From Gemmatimonadota bacterium (GTDB lineage Bacteria; Latescibacterota; UBA2968; UBA8231): a DNA stretch of 64,000 nucleotides. A program made the translations under genes and the position numbers. The DNA is taken from the NCBI GenBank assembly GCA_009840005.1, contig VXOR01000055.1, positions 1 through 64,000 of the forward strand. The letters run 5' to 3'. How positions within the stretch are numbered: the first letter of the stretch is position 1; each line of letters opens with the position of its first letter. Below the pieces are notes generated by a model that was given only the letters and a program-made list of their open reading frames with translations, searched no databases and was not told the origin of the DNA. Positions 45,209-57,790 of this stretch are shown in pieces.

Positions 45209-48200
45209 CTAGGCGTGCTGCGTCACGGAGAAACGCGAGCCTAGATCGGGATGTTTAGTGACCTCAATTTGCACTGGAAAGGCCGCTTTGAGTTGGTCGA
45301 GATGTGTGACGATCAATACCTTTTTGAAATCCTCGCCGATTTTTTGGATGGCTTCGATGAGTTGTTCTAGGCCCTGTTCGTCTTGGGTCCCGAAGCCCTC
45401 GTCGATAAAGAGGGTGTGGAGGCGGGTGCCCGAGCGCATGGCTAGCACTTTGGAGAGCGCAATGCGCAAGGCAAAATTGGTGCGAAAGGCCTCGCCCCCG
45501 GAATAGAGGTGATAGGAGCGCTCGCCAACCTCGTCGGCGATCTTGACGTCGAGGGTTTCGCGAGTGCCGCCTTTTTTGAGGTCGCGCAGGGATTCAAAGG
45601 CGACTTGGATGCGGTTGTCGGTCAGGCGAGCGAGGATGGCGTTGGCCTCTTCGGCGATCTGCGGCACGGCGTTTTCAATGATCAGTGCTTGGATCCCGTC
45701 CTTGCCGAATGCCTTGTCGAGTTGTTGGTAGATCCAGGCTTGGCGCTGGATGCCTTGGAGCTTTTCGCGTAGTTGGTCTTGCTCCTGAGCTAACTCGGCG
45801 CAGCGTGCACACAGGGCCTCTAGGTTGCCCCGGCGCTGGAGATGCTGGTCTCGCTCGACCCGTAGCTTTTCCAATTGAGCTTGGTTTTCGCCGAGTTGCC
45901 TATCGACGTCTTCTAACTCGTCGGTCCGCTCGTGCAATGCTTTCTTTTCTTCTTTTATAGTATGCAATTGTCCTACTAAAGTAGAGGCTTCGGCCTCGTA
46001 GCGCATTCGCGATTCACCGGACGAAGCGCGGCGTTGGCGGGCGTGTTGTAGGCGCTCAAACTGCCGTGCGCTGTCGCGCAGGTCGTCGTGCTGTAGGCGC
46101 AATCGCTGGTGCTCGGTGCCATCGTAACCTAGGGCTACAAGCTGCTGCTCGGCTTGGCCGAGTTGCTCCCGTTCTTCTTGTGCATAGTGGGCCTCGGCGA
46201 GTTGGCGGTCGGCTCGGTCGAGTTGGGCCTGAGCTTCGGCCTGCTCGCTTTTGAGCCGGTCGGCCTGGCTTTTGGCGTCCTGCAAACGGGCGTACTCGGC
46301 TTCGACTGGGTGCAACTCGGAGAGCTTTTGCCGCAGCGTCTCGTGTTCGGAACTGCTGTAGCCCAACAGTTTGATTTCTCCGGCTAGTTTGTGAAGGCGT
46401 TCGCGTTCTTGGGGAGCGTATGATTGGTCGCTGAGTTCGCGGTCGAGGGTGGCTAATTGCTCGGCTAGCGACTGGATTTCGGAGGCAGATTCCCGTATTT
46501 GCGCGAGACGAGCCTCCCCGGTGGCTAGGTCTTGGTGGACCTGTTGGAGGGGCACGATTTCCTCGTCAAGGACCTTGTAGCGCGTGCGCATTTTTTGCAA
46601 TTGGTCTCCGAGAGCGGCGAGTTCGCAGTCGAGAGTGGCGATGCGCTCTTGGCGGCGCTCTTCCCGCTGTGCCAGTTCGGCCGCGACCTGCTGGCGATGT
46701 TCGGCGTCGAGGGCGCTGCCGCACAATGGACAATTGGCGTCGTCGGAATCGGCTAAGGCTAGAGTCTGTTGGCGCTCAGTGGCCAATTCTTCTTCTTCAG
46801 CGCGCCGCTGCTGCTCCCGCTCGCCGATCTGGACCTTGAGATCGCGGCCCTCATCCGCGAGGCGATCCCGTTCCTCGGCTTTGATCTGCAATTGAGTCCG
46901 TTGCGTTTGCAACTGGTGGATGTGGGCCGCTAGGGGTTCCGCCTCGGCCCTAGCTCGTTCTAGCTGGGCCAATTGCTTGGCGAGTACTTGGCGCTGGTTT
47001 TTGCGATGCTCCTCTGCAAGCGATAGTCCGTGTTCGAGGCGACGGCACTTGCTGAGGAGGTCCTCGTAGCGGATCCGTGCCTGCTCTAGGGCTTGGACCT
47101 GCTCGCTGATGGTTTTGAATTGGGCGTAGCGGATGGCGATGGTCTGCTCTCGAATGAGCAAGGCTTGATGCTCGTCGAGTTGGCGCTGTCGCTCGTCGAG
47201 GGTGGCTGCCCAGCGCTCTTGCTGCCGCTCCACTTCTTGGCGCACTTGGGCGATTCGCTCTGCTAGCTGGCGGCGGTGGGTTTCCAACGCGCCGTGTTCC
47301 TGAGCTTTTTGTTCGAGCAGGCCGACTTGGGTGTGGAGCTGATTGTAGGTTGCAAACTCCCGCTCGATGGATTCGGCAGCGGCTAGGATTTCGCCATCTT
47401 GGCGCTGCTGTTCTCGCAGGTTTTCGAGTTCAGCGGCGACCTGCTGCTCTCGGTCAGCGGTGCGCCTTTGCTCTCTCGCTAGCTCGGCGACTCGCTGGCG
47501 GATTTGCACTAGCTCTAGACGCTGGGCTTCCAACTTGGCTTGCACTTTTTCCCTGCTGCTGATTTCGCGGCCGAGCAGAGCGAGGTGGTCGTCAACGGCG
47601 CGCAGCTCGGATTCGTAGCCTTCGCGCTTGGCCAATTCGGTATCGAGTTCACCGAGGCGGGTTTGTAGGGTTTCGCTCTGACGCTGGTGCTCTTGGTAGC
47701 GGGCTCGAGCCATACCTTGAAGTTGGTCGTAGCGCCCTAGGCCGAGGATCCGCCCGAGGACTTCCTTGCGCTGTCTGGCGTTTTTTTGGGTAAATTCGTC
47801 GGCGCGTCCTTGGACTATGAAGGCCGAGTTGACAAAGGTGTCGTAGTCCATGGATAGGAGTTCGTTGATGCGCCGCTGGGTGGGATTAATGCCCTCGCCT
47901 TCGCTGAGCGTGCGGAAGACGCCGTCGCTTGCTACTTGCAGGTCTAAGGCCGGGACGCCCCGCTTGGTGCGGCGCCAACTGCGGATGACTCGGAAGTGCT
48001 TTTCGCCGAGAGCGAAGTCGAAGTCAACCCGCATCTCTCTGGCTCCGATTCGACACAGCTCTTCGTCGCTGCGGCTTTTGCGGGCTTGGCCCCACAAGGC
48101 GTAGGTGATTCCGTCGAGCAGGGCGGACTTACCGTGGCCATTGCCGCCCGTGAGGCAGGCGACGTGAAACTGGGAAAAGTCGAGCGGCGGCACCTCCTCA

Positions 48201-48244
48201 CCGTAGCTGAGAAAATTGCGCAGTGAAAGGGAAAGGGGGATCAT
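45209..48244 (-). CDS. sbcC: exonuclease subunit SbcC (Rad50-like ATPase)
   Basis: 1011 residues. Walker A GGNGHGKSALLDG (33-45) is near the N-terminus, and the signature and Walker B (YHLYSGGEAFRTNFAL; LFIDEGFGTQDEQGL) are near the C-terminus. Between them are long heptad-rich coiled coils rich in Gln, Glu, Arg and Leu. The zinc hook is CPLCG near residue 503. With SbcD it forms the Mre11-Rad50 type nuclease that opens hairpins and processes DNA ends. It starts four bases inside the end of sbcD. Confidence 0.93.
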   Translation of the reverse strand: MIPLSLSLRNFLSYGEEVPPLDFSQFHVACLTGGNGHGKSALLDGITYALWGQARKSRSDEELCRIGAREMRVDFDFALGEKHFRVIRSWRRTKRGVPALDLQVASDGVFRTLSEGEGINPTQRRINELLSMDYDTFVNSAFIVQGRADEFTQKNARQRKEVLGRILGLGRYDQLQGMARARYQEHQRQSETLQTRLGELDTELAKREGYESELRAVDDHLALLGREISSREKVQAKLEAQRLELVQIRQRVAELAREQRRTADREQQVAAELENLREQQRQDGEILAAAESIEREFATYNQLHTQVGLLEQKAQEHGALETHRRQLAERIAQVRQEVERQQERWAATLDERQRQLDEHQALLIREQTIAIRYAQFKTISEQVQALEQARIRYEDLLSKCRRLEHGLSLAEEHRKNQRQVLAKQLAQLERARAEAEPLAAHIHQLQTQRTQLQIKAEERDRLADEGRDLKVQIGEREQQRRAEEEELATERQQTLALADSDDANCPLCGSALDAEHRQQVAAELAQREERRQERIATLDCELAALGDQLQKMRTRYKVLDEEIVPLQQVHQDLATGEARLAQIRESASEIQSLAEQLATLDRELSDQSYAPQERERLHKLAGEIKLLGYSSSEHETLRQKLSELHPVEAEYARLQDAKSQADRLKSEQAEAQAQLDRADRQLAEAHYAQEEREQLGQAEQQLVALGYDGTEHQRLRLQHDDLRDSARQFERLQHARQRRASSGESRMRYEAEASTLVGQLHTIKEEKKALHERTDELEDVDRQLGENQAQLEKLRVERDQHLQRRGNLEALCARCAELAQEQDQLREKLQGIQRQAWIYQQLDKAFGKDGIQALIIENAVPQIAEEANAILARLTDNRIQVAFESLRDLKKGGTRETLDVKIADEVGERSYHLYSGGEAFRTNFALRIALSKVLAMRSGTRLHTLFIDEGFGTQDEQGLEQLIEAIQKIGEDFKKVLIVTHLDQLKAAFPVQIEVTKHPDLGSRFSVTQHA

Positions 48245-49509
48245 TCGGCACCTTCGTCGCGTTGGCCAGCTTCAAGCTCGCGCTCTAGGTGGAGCGCGTA
48301 ATTTTTGAGTTCGGCGCGGTGGGTTTGTAGATCTGGGCTGTTGTCAATGTAGCGGTCGAGGGCGTCGCCTAGCTTGGCCTCCTTACTGATTTCGGCGCGG
48401 CGTTGGATTTCTTCCGGGGCAAAGCGCGGCTGGATGGAGGCGACGTGGAAGGCTGGTTCGAGCGCTTGCCGCACTTGCTGTAAATCCACCGGTGTGGCGT
48501 AGCCTGCGGGCAGGTCGTAGAGGACGCGGACCACGGCGTCTGCCAGCTCGGCCTCGGCGCAGGCCGCGACGATGCGTTCGGTAGCGTCTTGGCCATCGTG
48601 TACCTTTAGCTTGATGGTCGCAAAGTGCCGCGCTGGGACGGGGATGAACTCAAAGGTGGTCGCCCGGCCTCTCGGTGCGGTTGCGTCCTCTGCGATGCGT
48701 ACGAGGCAGAAACCCTTGTCTTCACCTTCCTCGCCAAAGTCGATGCGCTCTAGGCTGCCCGAATAGACCACGGGCGGATGTTGGCCGCGGTTGAGGTCTT
48801 GGTATTTGTGGATGTGCCCCAAGGCGACGTAGTCGTAGGCGGGATTGGCAAGAGCGCTAGTGAGCAACACCGGGTCTTGGCCGATGATAGCGGTGCGTTC
48901 GCCTCCAGAATAGACGGCGTCGGCAGCGGCGAGATGGGCGACGAGTATGCCCGGCAACTTTGGATCGAGCTGACGGGCGTACTCTTCGATCTGGGCTGCA
49001 CAGATCTTTTGGATCTGGACGCGGATTTCCTCTATGGGCAGGCCGCGGTATTCATCGCGGGTAAGTAGGGCATGGCGCGTCGGCCAGGGTAGGCCGGCCA
49101 CTTGCACTGGGCCGTTGACCGTTTCGATTCGCAGGAGTTCCGGACGGCGGATGACGTGAGTGCTCTCTAGCTGTAGGGTGCTGAAAATGTCAACCGAAGT
49201 GGCCTTGCCGAAAGCGCCCGGCGCGTCGTGGTTGCCCACCACCAGTACGATGGGGATGCGGGCTTCTTGTAGGCGCTGGAGCTGGCGGGCAAAGACGCGC
49301 TGGTGGGTCGGGGTCGGATCGCAGTTTTTGTACATGTCACCGGCGAAAAGGACCAGATCGACTGTCTTTTCAATGGCTAGGTCGAAGACCGCTTCTAGGC
49401 TGTTGGCAAAATCTTGAACCCGCGAATGCAGGCCAGTGCTTGGGTCGAGACTGCCGTGGTTTTCGACGCCTAGATGCAGATCGGCAAAGTGTAGGAATGT
49501 CAAGGCCAT
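48241..49509 (-). CDS. sbcD: exonuclease subunit SbcD (Mre11-like nuclease)
   Basis: 422 residues. Metallophosphoesterase motifs are in order: FADLHLG (8-14), LFAGDMYKN, VVGNHDAPG, LVAHLAAAD and ALGHIHKY. The C-terminal part (about 290-400) is the capping and SbcC-binding region. It begins the sbcD-sbcC-ygfZ operon, overlapping sbcC by four bases. It is divergent from greA. Confidence 0.93.
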   Translation of the reverse strand: MALTFLHFADLHLGVENHGSLDPSTGLHSRVQDFANSLEAVFDLAIEKTVDLVLFAGDMYKNCDPTPTHQRVFARQLQRLQEARIPIVLVVGNHDAPGAFGKATSVDIFSTLQLESTHVIRRPELLRIETVNGPVQVAGLPWPTRHALLTRDEYRGLPIEEIRVQIQKICAAQIEEYARQLDPKLPGILVAHLAAADAVYSGGERTAIIGQDPVLLTSALANPAYDYVALGHIHKYQDLNRGQHPPVVYSGSLERIDFGEEGEDKGFCLVRIAEDATAPRGRATTFEFIPVPARHFATIKLKVHDGQDATERIVAACAEAELADAVVRVLYDLPAGYATPVDLQQVRQALEPAFHVASIQPRFAPEEIQRRAEISKEAKLGDALDRYIDNSPDLQTHRAELKNYALHLERELEAGQRDEGAE

Positions 49510-49602
49510 GAGACGCGCGAGTGCGTTGTTTGGGAAGGAGTGGCTCGGTCTGTGAATTTATTAAAAGGAGGGTGGCGAACTTGGGCAAGTCCCTTAGCTT
49601 GC

Positions 49603-49631
49603 TTGCACCTGGGCACCGTTTTTATTACATT
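49603..49631 (+). promoter_or_regulatory. candidate promoter upstream of greA
   Basis: TTGCAC (49603-49608) and TACATT (49626-49631) are 17 bases apart. Transcription would start near 49638, just before the terminator-like hairpin at 49645, giving a very short leader RNA unless the polymerase reads through into greA. Confidence 0.45.
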
Positions 49632-49644
49632 AGCCCATCTAAGT

Positions 49645-49674
49645 AGCGGAAGCGGTAGTGCGCTTCCGCTTTTT
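49645..49674 (+). terminator. terminator-like hairpin in the greA leader
   Basis: AGCGGAAGCG (49645-49654) pairs perfectly with CGCTTCCGCT (49661-49670) around GTAGTG and is followed by TTTT. It points towards greA, with no gene ending before it on that strand, so it is likely an attenuator in the greA leader rather than a gene terminator. Confidence 0.7.
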
Positions 49675-49713
49675 GTGTTGAATAACGCATGTTGTTCTCT
49701 CTAGAGGCTTGGT

Positions 49714-50184
49714 ATGAGTGAAGTATATCTTTCACGAGAAGGCTACGAAAAACTTCAGGGCGAGTTAAAGGGACTCAAGGAGACCGAACGCCCGGCTGTG
49801 CGCCAAGCGCTGCAGCGGGCGCGGGAGTTTGGCGACCTGTCCGAAAATGCCGAGTATTCGGCAGCTAAAGAAAGGTTGCTCTTCCTAGAGCAGCGCATCG
49901 GCAAGCTCGAAGAGACACTCAGCCGGGCCCGCCTGCTAGAAAACGAGGCAATCCCAGAAGACAAGGTCTATATCGGTGCCACCGTAGAGCTAGAAGACCT
50001 CGCGCAGGCGCGCCAGCTCACGTACACGCTCGTCGCTCCCGAGGAAGCGGATTTTGAAGCGGGGAAAATCTCCACGGTTTCGCCGATAGGCAAGGGGTTG
50101 CTCGGGCACCAAGAAGGAGAAGAAATCGAGATTGAAGTGCCCGTTGGCAAGCTGCATTACAGGATTGTCAAAATCACGCGCTGA
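49714..50184 (+). CDS. greA: transcription elongation factor GreA
   Basis: 156 residues, standard length. The N-terminal coiled coil has LSREGYEKLQGELKGLKETE and the tip residues of FGDLSENAEYSAAKER, where D and E reach the polymerase active site. The C-terminal domain includes SPIGKGLLGHQEGEEIEIEV. It restarts backtracked RNA polymerase by transcript cleavage. The gene has an attenuator-like leader and its own terminator. Confidence 0.97.
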   Translation: MSEVYLSREGYEKLQGELKGLKETERPAVRQALQRAREFGDLSENAEYSAAKERLLFLEQRIGKLEETLSRARLLENEAIPEDKVYIGATVELEDLAQARQLTYTLVAPEEADFEAGKISTVSPIGKGLLGHQEGEEIEIEVPVGKLHYRIVKITR

Positions 50185-50209
50185 GCGCAAGTATCCAGTT
50201 CACTTGGCG

Positions 50210-50250
50210 ACTCCCGGAAAGGCCTGCGTCTCTCCGGGAGTTTCGCGTTT
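50210..50250 (+). terminator. intrinsic terminator after greA
   Basis: ACTCCCGGA (50210-50218) pairs with TCCGGGAGT (50233-50241), followed by a T-rich stretch. It separates greA from the tRNA/secE unit, whose promoter begins 20 bases further on. Confidence 0.75.
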
Positions 50251-50270
50251 TGGACCTGCATCCAGTATTC

Positions 50271-50299
50271 TTGACATATTGAAAGGGCTGTTATATATT
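50271..50299 (+). promoter_or_regulatory. strong sigma70-type promoter for the tRNA-rpmG-secE unit
   Basis: A consensus TTGACA (50271-50276), a 17-base spacer and TATATT (50294-50299) lie 40 bases before tRNA-Gly. This is the best promoter-like sequence in the window, as expected for a stable RNA and ribosomal unit. Confidence 0.85.
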
Positions 50300-50338
50300 T
50301 AAACTTTTGTAAATTAAACGGGCATTAATCCGGCTCGA

Positions 50339-50415
50339 GCGGGAATAGCTCAGTTGGCTAGAGCGCGAGCCTTCCAAGCTCGGGGTCGCGGGTTCGAGTC
50401 CCGTTTCCCGCTCCA
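50339..50415 (+). tRNA. tRNA-Gly (anticodon TCC)
   Basis: A 77-base cloverleaf. The acceptor GCGGGAA pairs with TTCCCGC, the anticodon loop CTTCCAA gives TCC, the T arm contains GGTTCGAGTCC, and the 3' CCA is encoded. It is the first gene after the strong promoter. Confidence 0.96.
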
Positions 50416-50434
50416 GATCACCAAAATAATTGCA

Positions 50435-50510
<76 letters not shown>

Positions 50511-50548
50511 CTTTCCCAAGTGCTTCCATCTAAACGCGACAAGTTCTG

Positions 50549-50701
50549 ATGCCGAGAGATCAAATAACGCTGGAGTGCGAAGTGTGCAGCCAGCGAACTT
50601 ACACGACGACCAAAAATAGACGAAACCAGCCAAGCCGCGTGGAGTACAAAAAGTATTGCCGTTTTTGCCGCAAGCACGCGGCTCACAAGGAAGCCCGCTA
50701 G
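50549..50701 (+). CDS. rpmG: 50S ribosomal protein L33
   Basis: A 50-residue protein, shorter than a usual gene-calling limit. It begins [13 protein letters not shown] and has two Cys pairs (CEVC and CRFC), so it is the zinc-binding form of L33, with the typical [20 protein letters not shown] core. It is placed between tRNA-Thr and tRNA-Trp, the common site for rpmG ahead of secE. Confidence 0.95.
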   Translation: MPRDQITLECEVCSQRTYTTTKNRRNQPSRVEYKKYCRFCRKHAAHKEAR

Positions 50702-50705
50702 GCAT

Positions 50706-50781
50706 AGGGCAGTAGCTCAATTGGTAGAGCACCGGTCTCCAAAACCGGCGGTTGCAGGTTCAAGTCCTGTCTGCCCTGCCA
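50706..50781 (+). tRNA. tRNA-Trp (anticodon CCA)
   Basis: A 76-base cloverleaf. The acceptor AGGGCAG pairs with CTGCCCT, the anticodon stem CCGGT/ACCGG holds the loop CTCCAAA (anticodon CCA), and the 3' CCA is encoded. It begins four bases after the rpmG stop and lies 22 bases before secE. Confidence 0.96.
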
Positions 50782-50803
50782 GGTTTCTGCATTAGGGAAT
50801 GGG

Positions 50804-50992
50804 ATGTGGAATAAACTTACTAATTTCATCAAAGATGTGCGGACCGAATTTTCCAAAGTGAGTTGGCCTACTCGCGAGGACTTGGTCAGTTCTACTGGGG
50901 TGGTATTAGTCTTTTCGGCGATTTTTGCGGTTTTTATTGGCATATTCGACCTGATTATCTCTTTTGTTTGGGGAATACTTCTAGGCCAGTAA
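50804..50992 (+). CDS. secE: preprotein translocase subunit SecE
   Basis: 62 residues, the minimal single-span form. The cytoplasmic amphipathic helix KDVRTEFSKVSWPTREDL is the family hallmark, followed by one membrane span (VVLVFSAIFAVFIGIFDLII). It partners SecY in the translocon. Confidence 0.95.
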   Translation: MWNKLTNFIKDVRTEFSKVSWPTREDLVSSTGVVLVFSAIFAVFIGIFDLIISFVWGILLGQ

Positions 50993-51015
50993 TGCCCGCT
51001 GGGGCGTATCTAAGG

Positions 51016-51046
51016 GAAGCGGCGTGCAACCTGCACCGCTTCTTTT
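51016..51046 (+). terminator. terminator-like hairpin between secE and nusG
   Basis: GAAGCG (51016-51021) and GTGCA (51024-51028) pair with TGCAC and CGCTTC (51032-51042) around an ACC loop, with a two-base bulge, followed by TTTT. It probably attenuates transcription from the tRNA-secE unit into nusG and the ribosomal genes. Confidence 0.55.
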
Positions 51047-51094
51047 CCTTATTTATCTTGCTCGGCGAATGGGAGCTAACACCGGATTGAAGCT

Positions 51095-51640
51095 ATGGCA
51101 CAGCGCTGGTATGCTCTACATACATATTCAGGGCACGAAAATAAAGTAAAAACCTACTTGGAGTCGCTTATTGAGTCGGGAGCTGCCAATGATGCGATTG
51201 CCCAAGTCGTCGTGCCGACCGAGGAAGTGATTGAACTCCGCGCCGGCAAGAAAACCAAGACTAGGAAGCGGTTTTTGCCTAGTTATGTGCTAGTGGAAAT
51301 GGAAATGTCCAAGGATGCTTGGTACCAGGTGACCAACATTCCCGGGGTGACCAACTTCGTCGGCCCAGCGCGCAAACCGCAACCGCTGCGGCAGGAGGAA
51401 ATCGACCGCATCTTGGGGCACGTCGATCGCCGCAAAGACCAAGAGGTCGAGGAGATTCCCTTTGCCGTTGACGATCAAGTCAAGGTCAACGATGGCGCGT
51501 TCAAGGATTTTATCGGCACCGTGCAGGAGGTATTGCCGGAGAAGCGCAGGTTGAAAATCATGGTGAGCATCTTTGGGCGCGGTACATCAGTGGAATTGGA
51601 CGTGTTGCAGGTCGAGCCGGTTCAAGAGCCGGTAGGCTGA
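51095..51640 (+). CDS. nusG: transcription termination/antitermination factor NusG
   Basis: 181 residues. The NGN domain begins QRWYALHTYSGHENKVKTYL and includes FLPSYVLVEMEMSKDAWYQV. The KOW domain is VDDQVKVNDGAFKDFIGTVQEV. NusG couples RNA polymerase to Rho or to the ribosome. It is ahead of rplK in the usual order. Confidence 0.97.
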   Translation: MAQRWYALHTYSGHENKVKTYLESLIESGAANDAIAQVVVPTEEVIELRAGKKTKTRKRFLPSYVLVEMEMSKDAWYQVTNIPGVTNFVGPARKPQPLRQEEIDRILGHVDRRKDQEVEEIPFAVDDQVKVNDGAFKDFIGTVQEVLPEKRRLKIMVSIFGRGTSVELDVLQVEPVQEPVG

Positions 51641-51663
51641 TTTTTATAAGGAATAGTTCATAA

Positions 51664-52086
51664 ATGGCTAAAAAAGAAATAGCCCAAATCAAGTTGCAGG
51701 TTCCAGCCGGTCAGGCGAATCCGACGCCGCCTGTTGGGCCAGCGCTGGGGCAACACGGCGTCAACATCATGGAGTTCTGCAAGACATTCAATGCCCAGAC
51801 CCAAGACCAGCAAGGGTTGATCATTCCCGTAATCATTACGGTGTACGCCGATCGCACGTTTTCATTTATCACCAAGACGCCGCCGGCTGCGGTGCTGCTG
51901 TTGCGGGCTGCTGGGAAAGACAAGGGGTCGGGCGTGCCCAACCGGGATCACATCGGCGTTGTATCTTCGGATCAAGTGCGCGAAATCGCCGAATTGAAAA
52001 TGCCTGATTTAAATGCGGCCTCAATGGAAGCCGCGATGTCGATGATCGCGGGAACGGCCCGCAGTATGGGGCTCTTGATAGAGTAG
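51664..52086 (+). CDS. rplK: 50S ribosomal protein L11
   Basis: 140 residues. The N-terminal [20 protein letters not shown] and [15 protein letters not shown] segments are the conserved L11 lid, and the C-terminal RNA-binding domain ends with [15 protein letters not shown]11 forms the GTPase-associated centre with L10 and L7/L12. Confidence 0.98.
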   Translation: MAKKEIAQIKLQVPAGQANPTPPVGPALGQHGVNIMEFCKTFNAQTQDQQGLIIPVIITVYADRTFSFITKTPPAAVLLLRAAGKDKGSGVPNRDHIGVVSSDQVREIAELKMPDLNAASMEAAMSMIAGTARSMGLLIE

Positions 52087-52123
52087 TTGCTTCTCATTGT
52101 AACCCTCATAAGAGGTTTAAGAC

Positions 52124-52822
52124 ATGGCCAGAGGAAAAAAATACAGGAACGCCTTGGCGTCTTTCGACCGCGACAGGGCCTATTCGTGGGAAGAGGGGGT
52201 TAAGATCCTCAAGGGATTCCCGGCGTACAATTACGATCCGACCGTCGAGCTTTCTTGCAACTTGGGGATTGATGGCCGTCAATCCGACCAATCGCTGCGC
52301 GGCACGGTGATGTTGCCTCACGGTACCGGGAAGGAGCTCCGGGTCTTGGTCATCACTCAAGGACCGCTAGTGCAGGAAGCCGAAGAAGCTGGGGCCGATT
52401 TCGTCGGTGGAGCCGATATGGCCGAGAAAATCCAGGGCGGTTGGCTCGATTTCGACCTAGTTATTGCCTCTCCAGATATGATGGGGCAGGTAGGTAAACT
52501 GGGGAGGATCTTGGGGCCGAGGGGTTTGATGCCCAACCCCAAGACCGGCACGGTAACGCGCGAGGTAGCCCAAGCCGTCCGCGAGGCCAAGGCCGGTCGC
52601 ATTGAATACCGCGCTGACAGCAAGTCCGGCAACAACGCCCAAGGTTCCATCGGTAAGCTGTCCTTTACCGATCAGGCGCTGATCGAAAACGCTCAGGCGT
52701 TTACTGACGCCATTTTGCGCGCTAGGCCGGCCGCGACAAAAGGGCAGTACATCCGCAAGTTAGTCCTCTCGTCGGCAGTAGGGCCGGGTATCAAGATTGA
52801 CCGTGCCCAACTCGCTGCGTAA
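52124..52822 (+). CDS. rplA: 50S ribosomal protein L1
   Basis: 232 residues with the two-domain L1 pattern: [60 protein letters not shown] and [21 protein letters not shown]1 forms the ribosomal stalk near the E site and usually represses its own messenger. It is followed by rplJ after only 13 bases. Confidence 0.98.
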   Translation: MARGKKYRNALASFDRDRAYSWEEGVKILKGFPAYNYDPTVELSCNLGIDGRQSDQSLRGTVMLPHGTGKELRVLVITQGPLVQEAEEAGADFVGGADMAEKIQGGWLDFDLVIASPDMMGQVGKLGRILGPRGLMPNPKTGTVTREVAQAVREAKAGRIEYRADSKSGNNAQGSIGKLSFTDQALIENAQAFTDAILRARPAATKGQYIRKLVLSSAVGPGIKIDRAQLAA

Positions 52823-52835
52823 AGAAAGCTCTACT

Positions 52836-53369
52836 ATGGCGACGGCAGAGAAAGAAGCAAAAGTAGAAGAATTAAAGGCCATTATGGCCGAGGCCAAGGG
52901 CTTTTATTTGGCCGATTTTACGGGTATTGACGTAGCTGCCGTGACCCAGCTACGCAACAAGCTGCGCGATGCCGACGTCCAATACCAAGTGATCAAAAAT
53001 CGTTTGGCCATTCGCGCGGCTGAGGAAGTGGGTATCGCCGGCCTCGAAGAGCATTTCTCTGGGCCTACGGCCTTGGCCTATTCAAAAGAAGATCCCATCG
53101 CACCGGCCAAAATTCTGCAAGACTTCGTCGCCGATGGCGGGAAAATTCAGATCAAGACCGGCTTTATGGAGGGTGAAATCCTCGCCGCCGACAAAGTAGA
53201 GGCGTTGGCTAAGCTGCCTTCTAAGGAAGAATTGCTAGGTAAGGTAGCCGCCGGCGTCCAGAGTCCGCTTTACGGGTTAAGCGGTGTCCTGAATGGATTG
53301 CTTAGAGGCCTAGTCGGCGCGTTGTCAGCCATCGAAAAGCAACGGGGAGAAGGCGGGGAAAACACCTGA
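52836..53369 (+). CDS. rplJ: 50S ribosomal protein L10
   Basis: I start at ATG 52836; a longer frame from 52797 would overlap rplA. The 177-residue product has [35 protein letters not shown] and, at the C-terminus, the helix that binds L7/L12 dimers. The rplA-rplJ gap of 13 bases leaves no room for a long L10 leader, so any control of L10 must use a compact site or act upstream. Confidence 0.97.
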   Translation: MATAEKEAKVEELKAIMAEAKGFYLADFTGIDVAAVTQLRNKLRDADVQYQVIKNRLAIRAAEEVGIAGLEEHFSGPTALAYSKEDPIAPAKILQDFVADGGKIQIKTGFMEGEILAADKVEALAKLPSKEELLGKVAAGVQSPLYGLSGVLNGLLRGLVGALSAIEKQRGEGGENT

Positions 53370-53424
53370 TTCTCATTCGTCCCTTTTAACAAACTCAAAT
53401 ACGGATTACAGGAGGCTGTATCCC

Positions 53425-53835
53425 ATGACCGAAGAAACCACTGCCACCACCGCCAATAGTAAGGTAGGTGAAATCATTGAGACCATCGGCGGCCTGACGG
53501 TCCTAGAACTAGCCGAGTTGGTCAAAGCCCTCGAAGATAAGTTTGGCGTGTCAGCCGCAGCACCGGTGATGATGGCTGGTGCGATGCCCAGCGATGGTGC
53601 TGGCGAAGAGGCCGCCGTAGAAAAGGATTCCTTTGACGTAGTGCTTACTAGCGCTGGCGAGAAGAAAATCCAAGTTATCAAGGTCGTCCGCGAGATCACT
53701 AGCTTAGGGCTGAAAGAGGCCAAGGCGCTCGTCGACGAGGCACCTAAGCCGGTCAAGGAAGGAGCGACCAAGGAAGAAGCCGAAGAAATCCAGAGCCGAT
53801 TGCAGGATGCCGGAGCCACGGTAGAACTCCAGTAG
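53425..53835 (+). CDS. rplL: 50S ribosomal protein L7/L12
   Basis: 136 residues, somewhat longer than the usual 120-125 because of an extended N-terminus ([15 protein letters not shown]) and a long hinge. The C-terminal domain [20 protein letters not shown] and [15 protein letters not shown] is intact; it recruits translation factors. GGAGG precedes the start by eight bases. Confidence 0.97.
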   Translation: MTEETTATTANSKVGEIIETIGGLTVLELAELVKALEDKFGVSAAAPVMMAGAMPSDGAGEEAAVEKDSFDVVLTSAGEKKIQVIKVVREITSLGLKEAKALVDEAPKPVKEGATKEEAEEIQSRLQDAGATVELQ

Positions 53836-53900
53836 GGACTGCTGCTGAGATAGTAGCTCATTCGTTTATACCTGTATATCTGCTTTTCTGTAGCGCGCAT

Positions 53901-53930
53901 TCATGGAGCTATTGGCCAATAGCTCCATGA
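53901..53930 (+). promoter_or_regulatory. 30-bp perfect palindrome between rplL and rpoB
   Basis: TCATGGAGCTATTGG (53901-53915) is followed directly by its reverse complement to 53930. As RNA it forms a long stem with a tiny loop at TTGGCCAA. No T-run follows, so it is not a standard terminator. In Escherichia coli this same gap holds an attenuator and an RNase III site that set the L7/L12 to RNA polymerase ratio, so a processing or attenuation site is the best reading. Confidence 0.65.
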
Positions 53931-53966
53931 GCATTTGGCTAAAACCACAAATTGAGGAGTTGGACT

Positions 53967-57752
<3,786 letters not shown>

Positions 57753-57790
57753 ATTGCAGAACATTCGCATAAAGCGCAAAGGGGGTGCCA

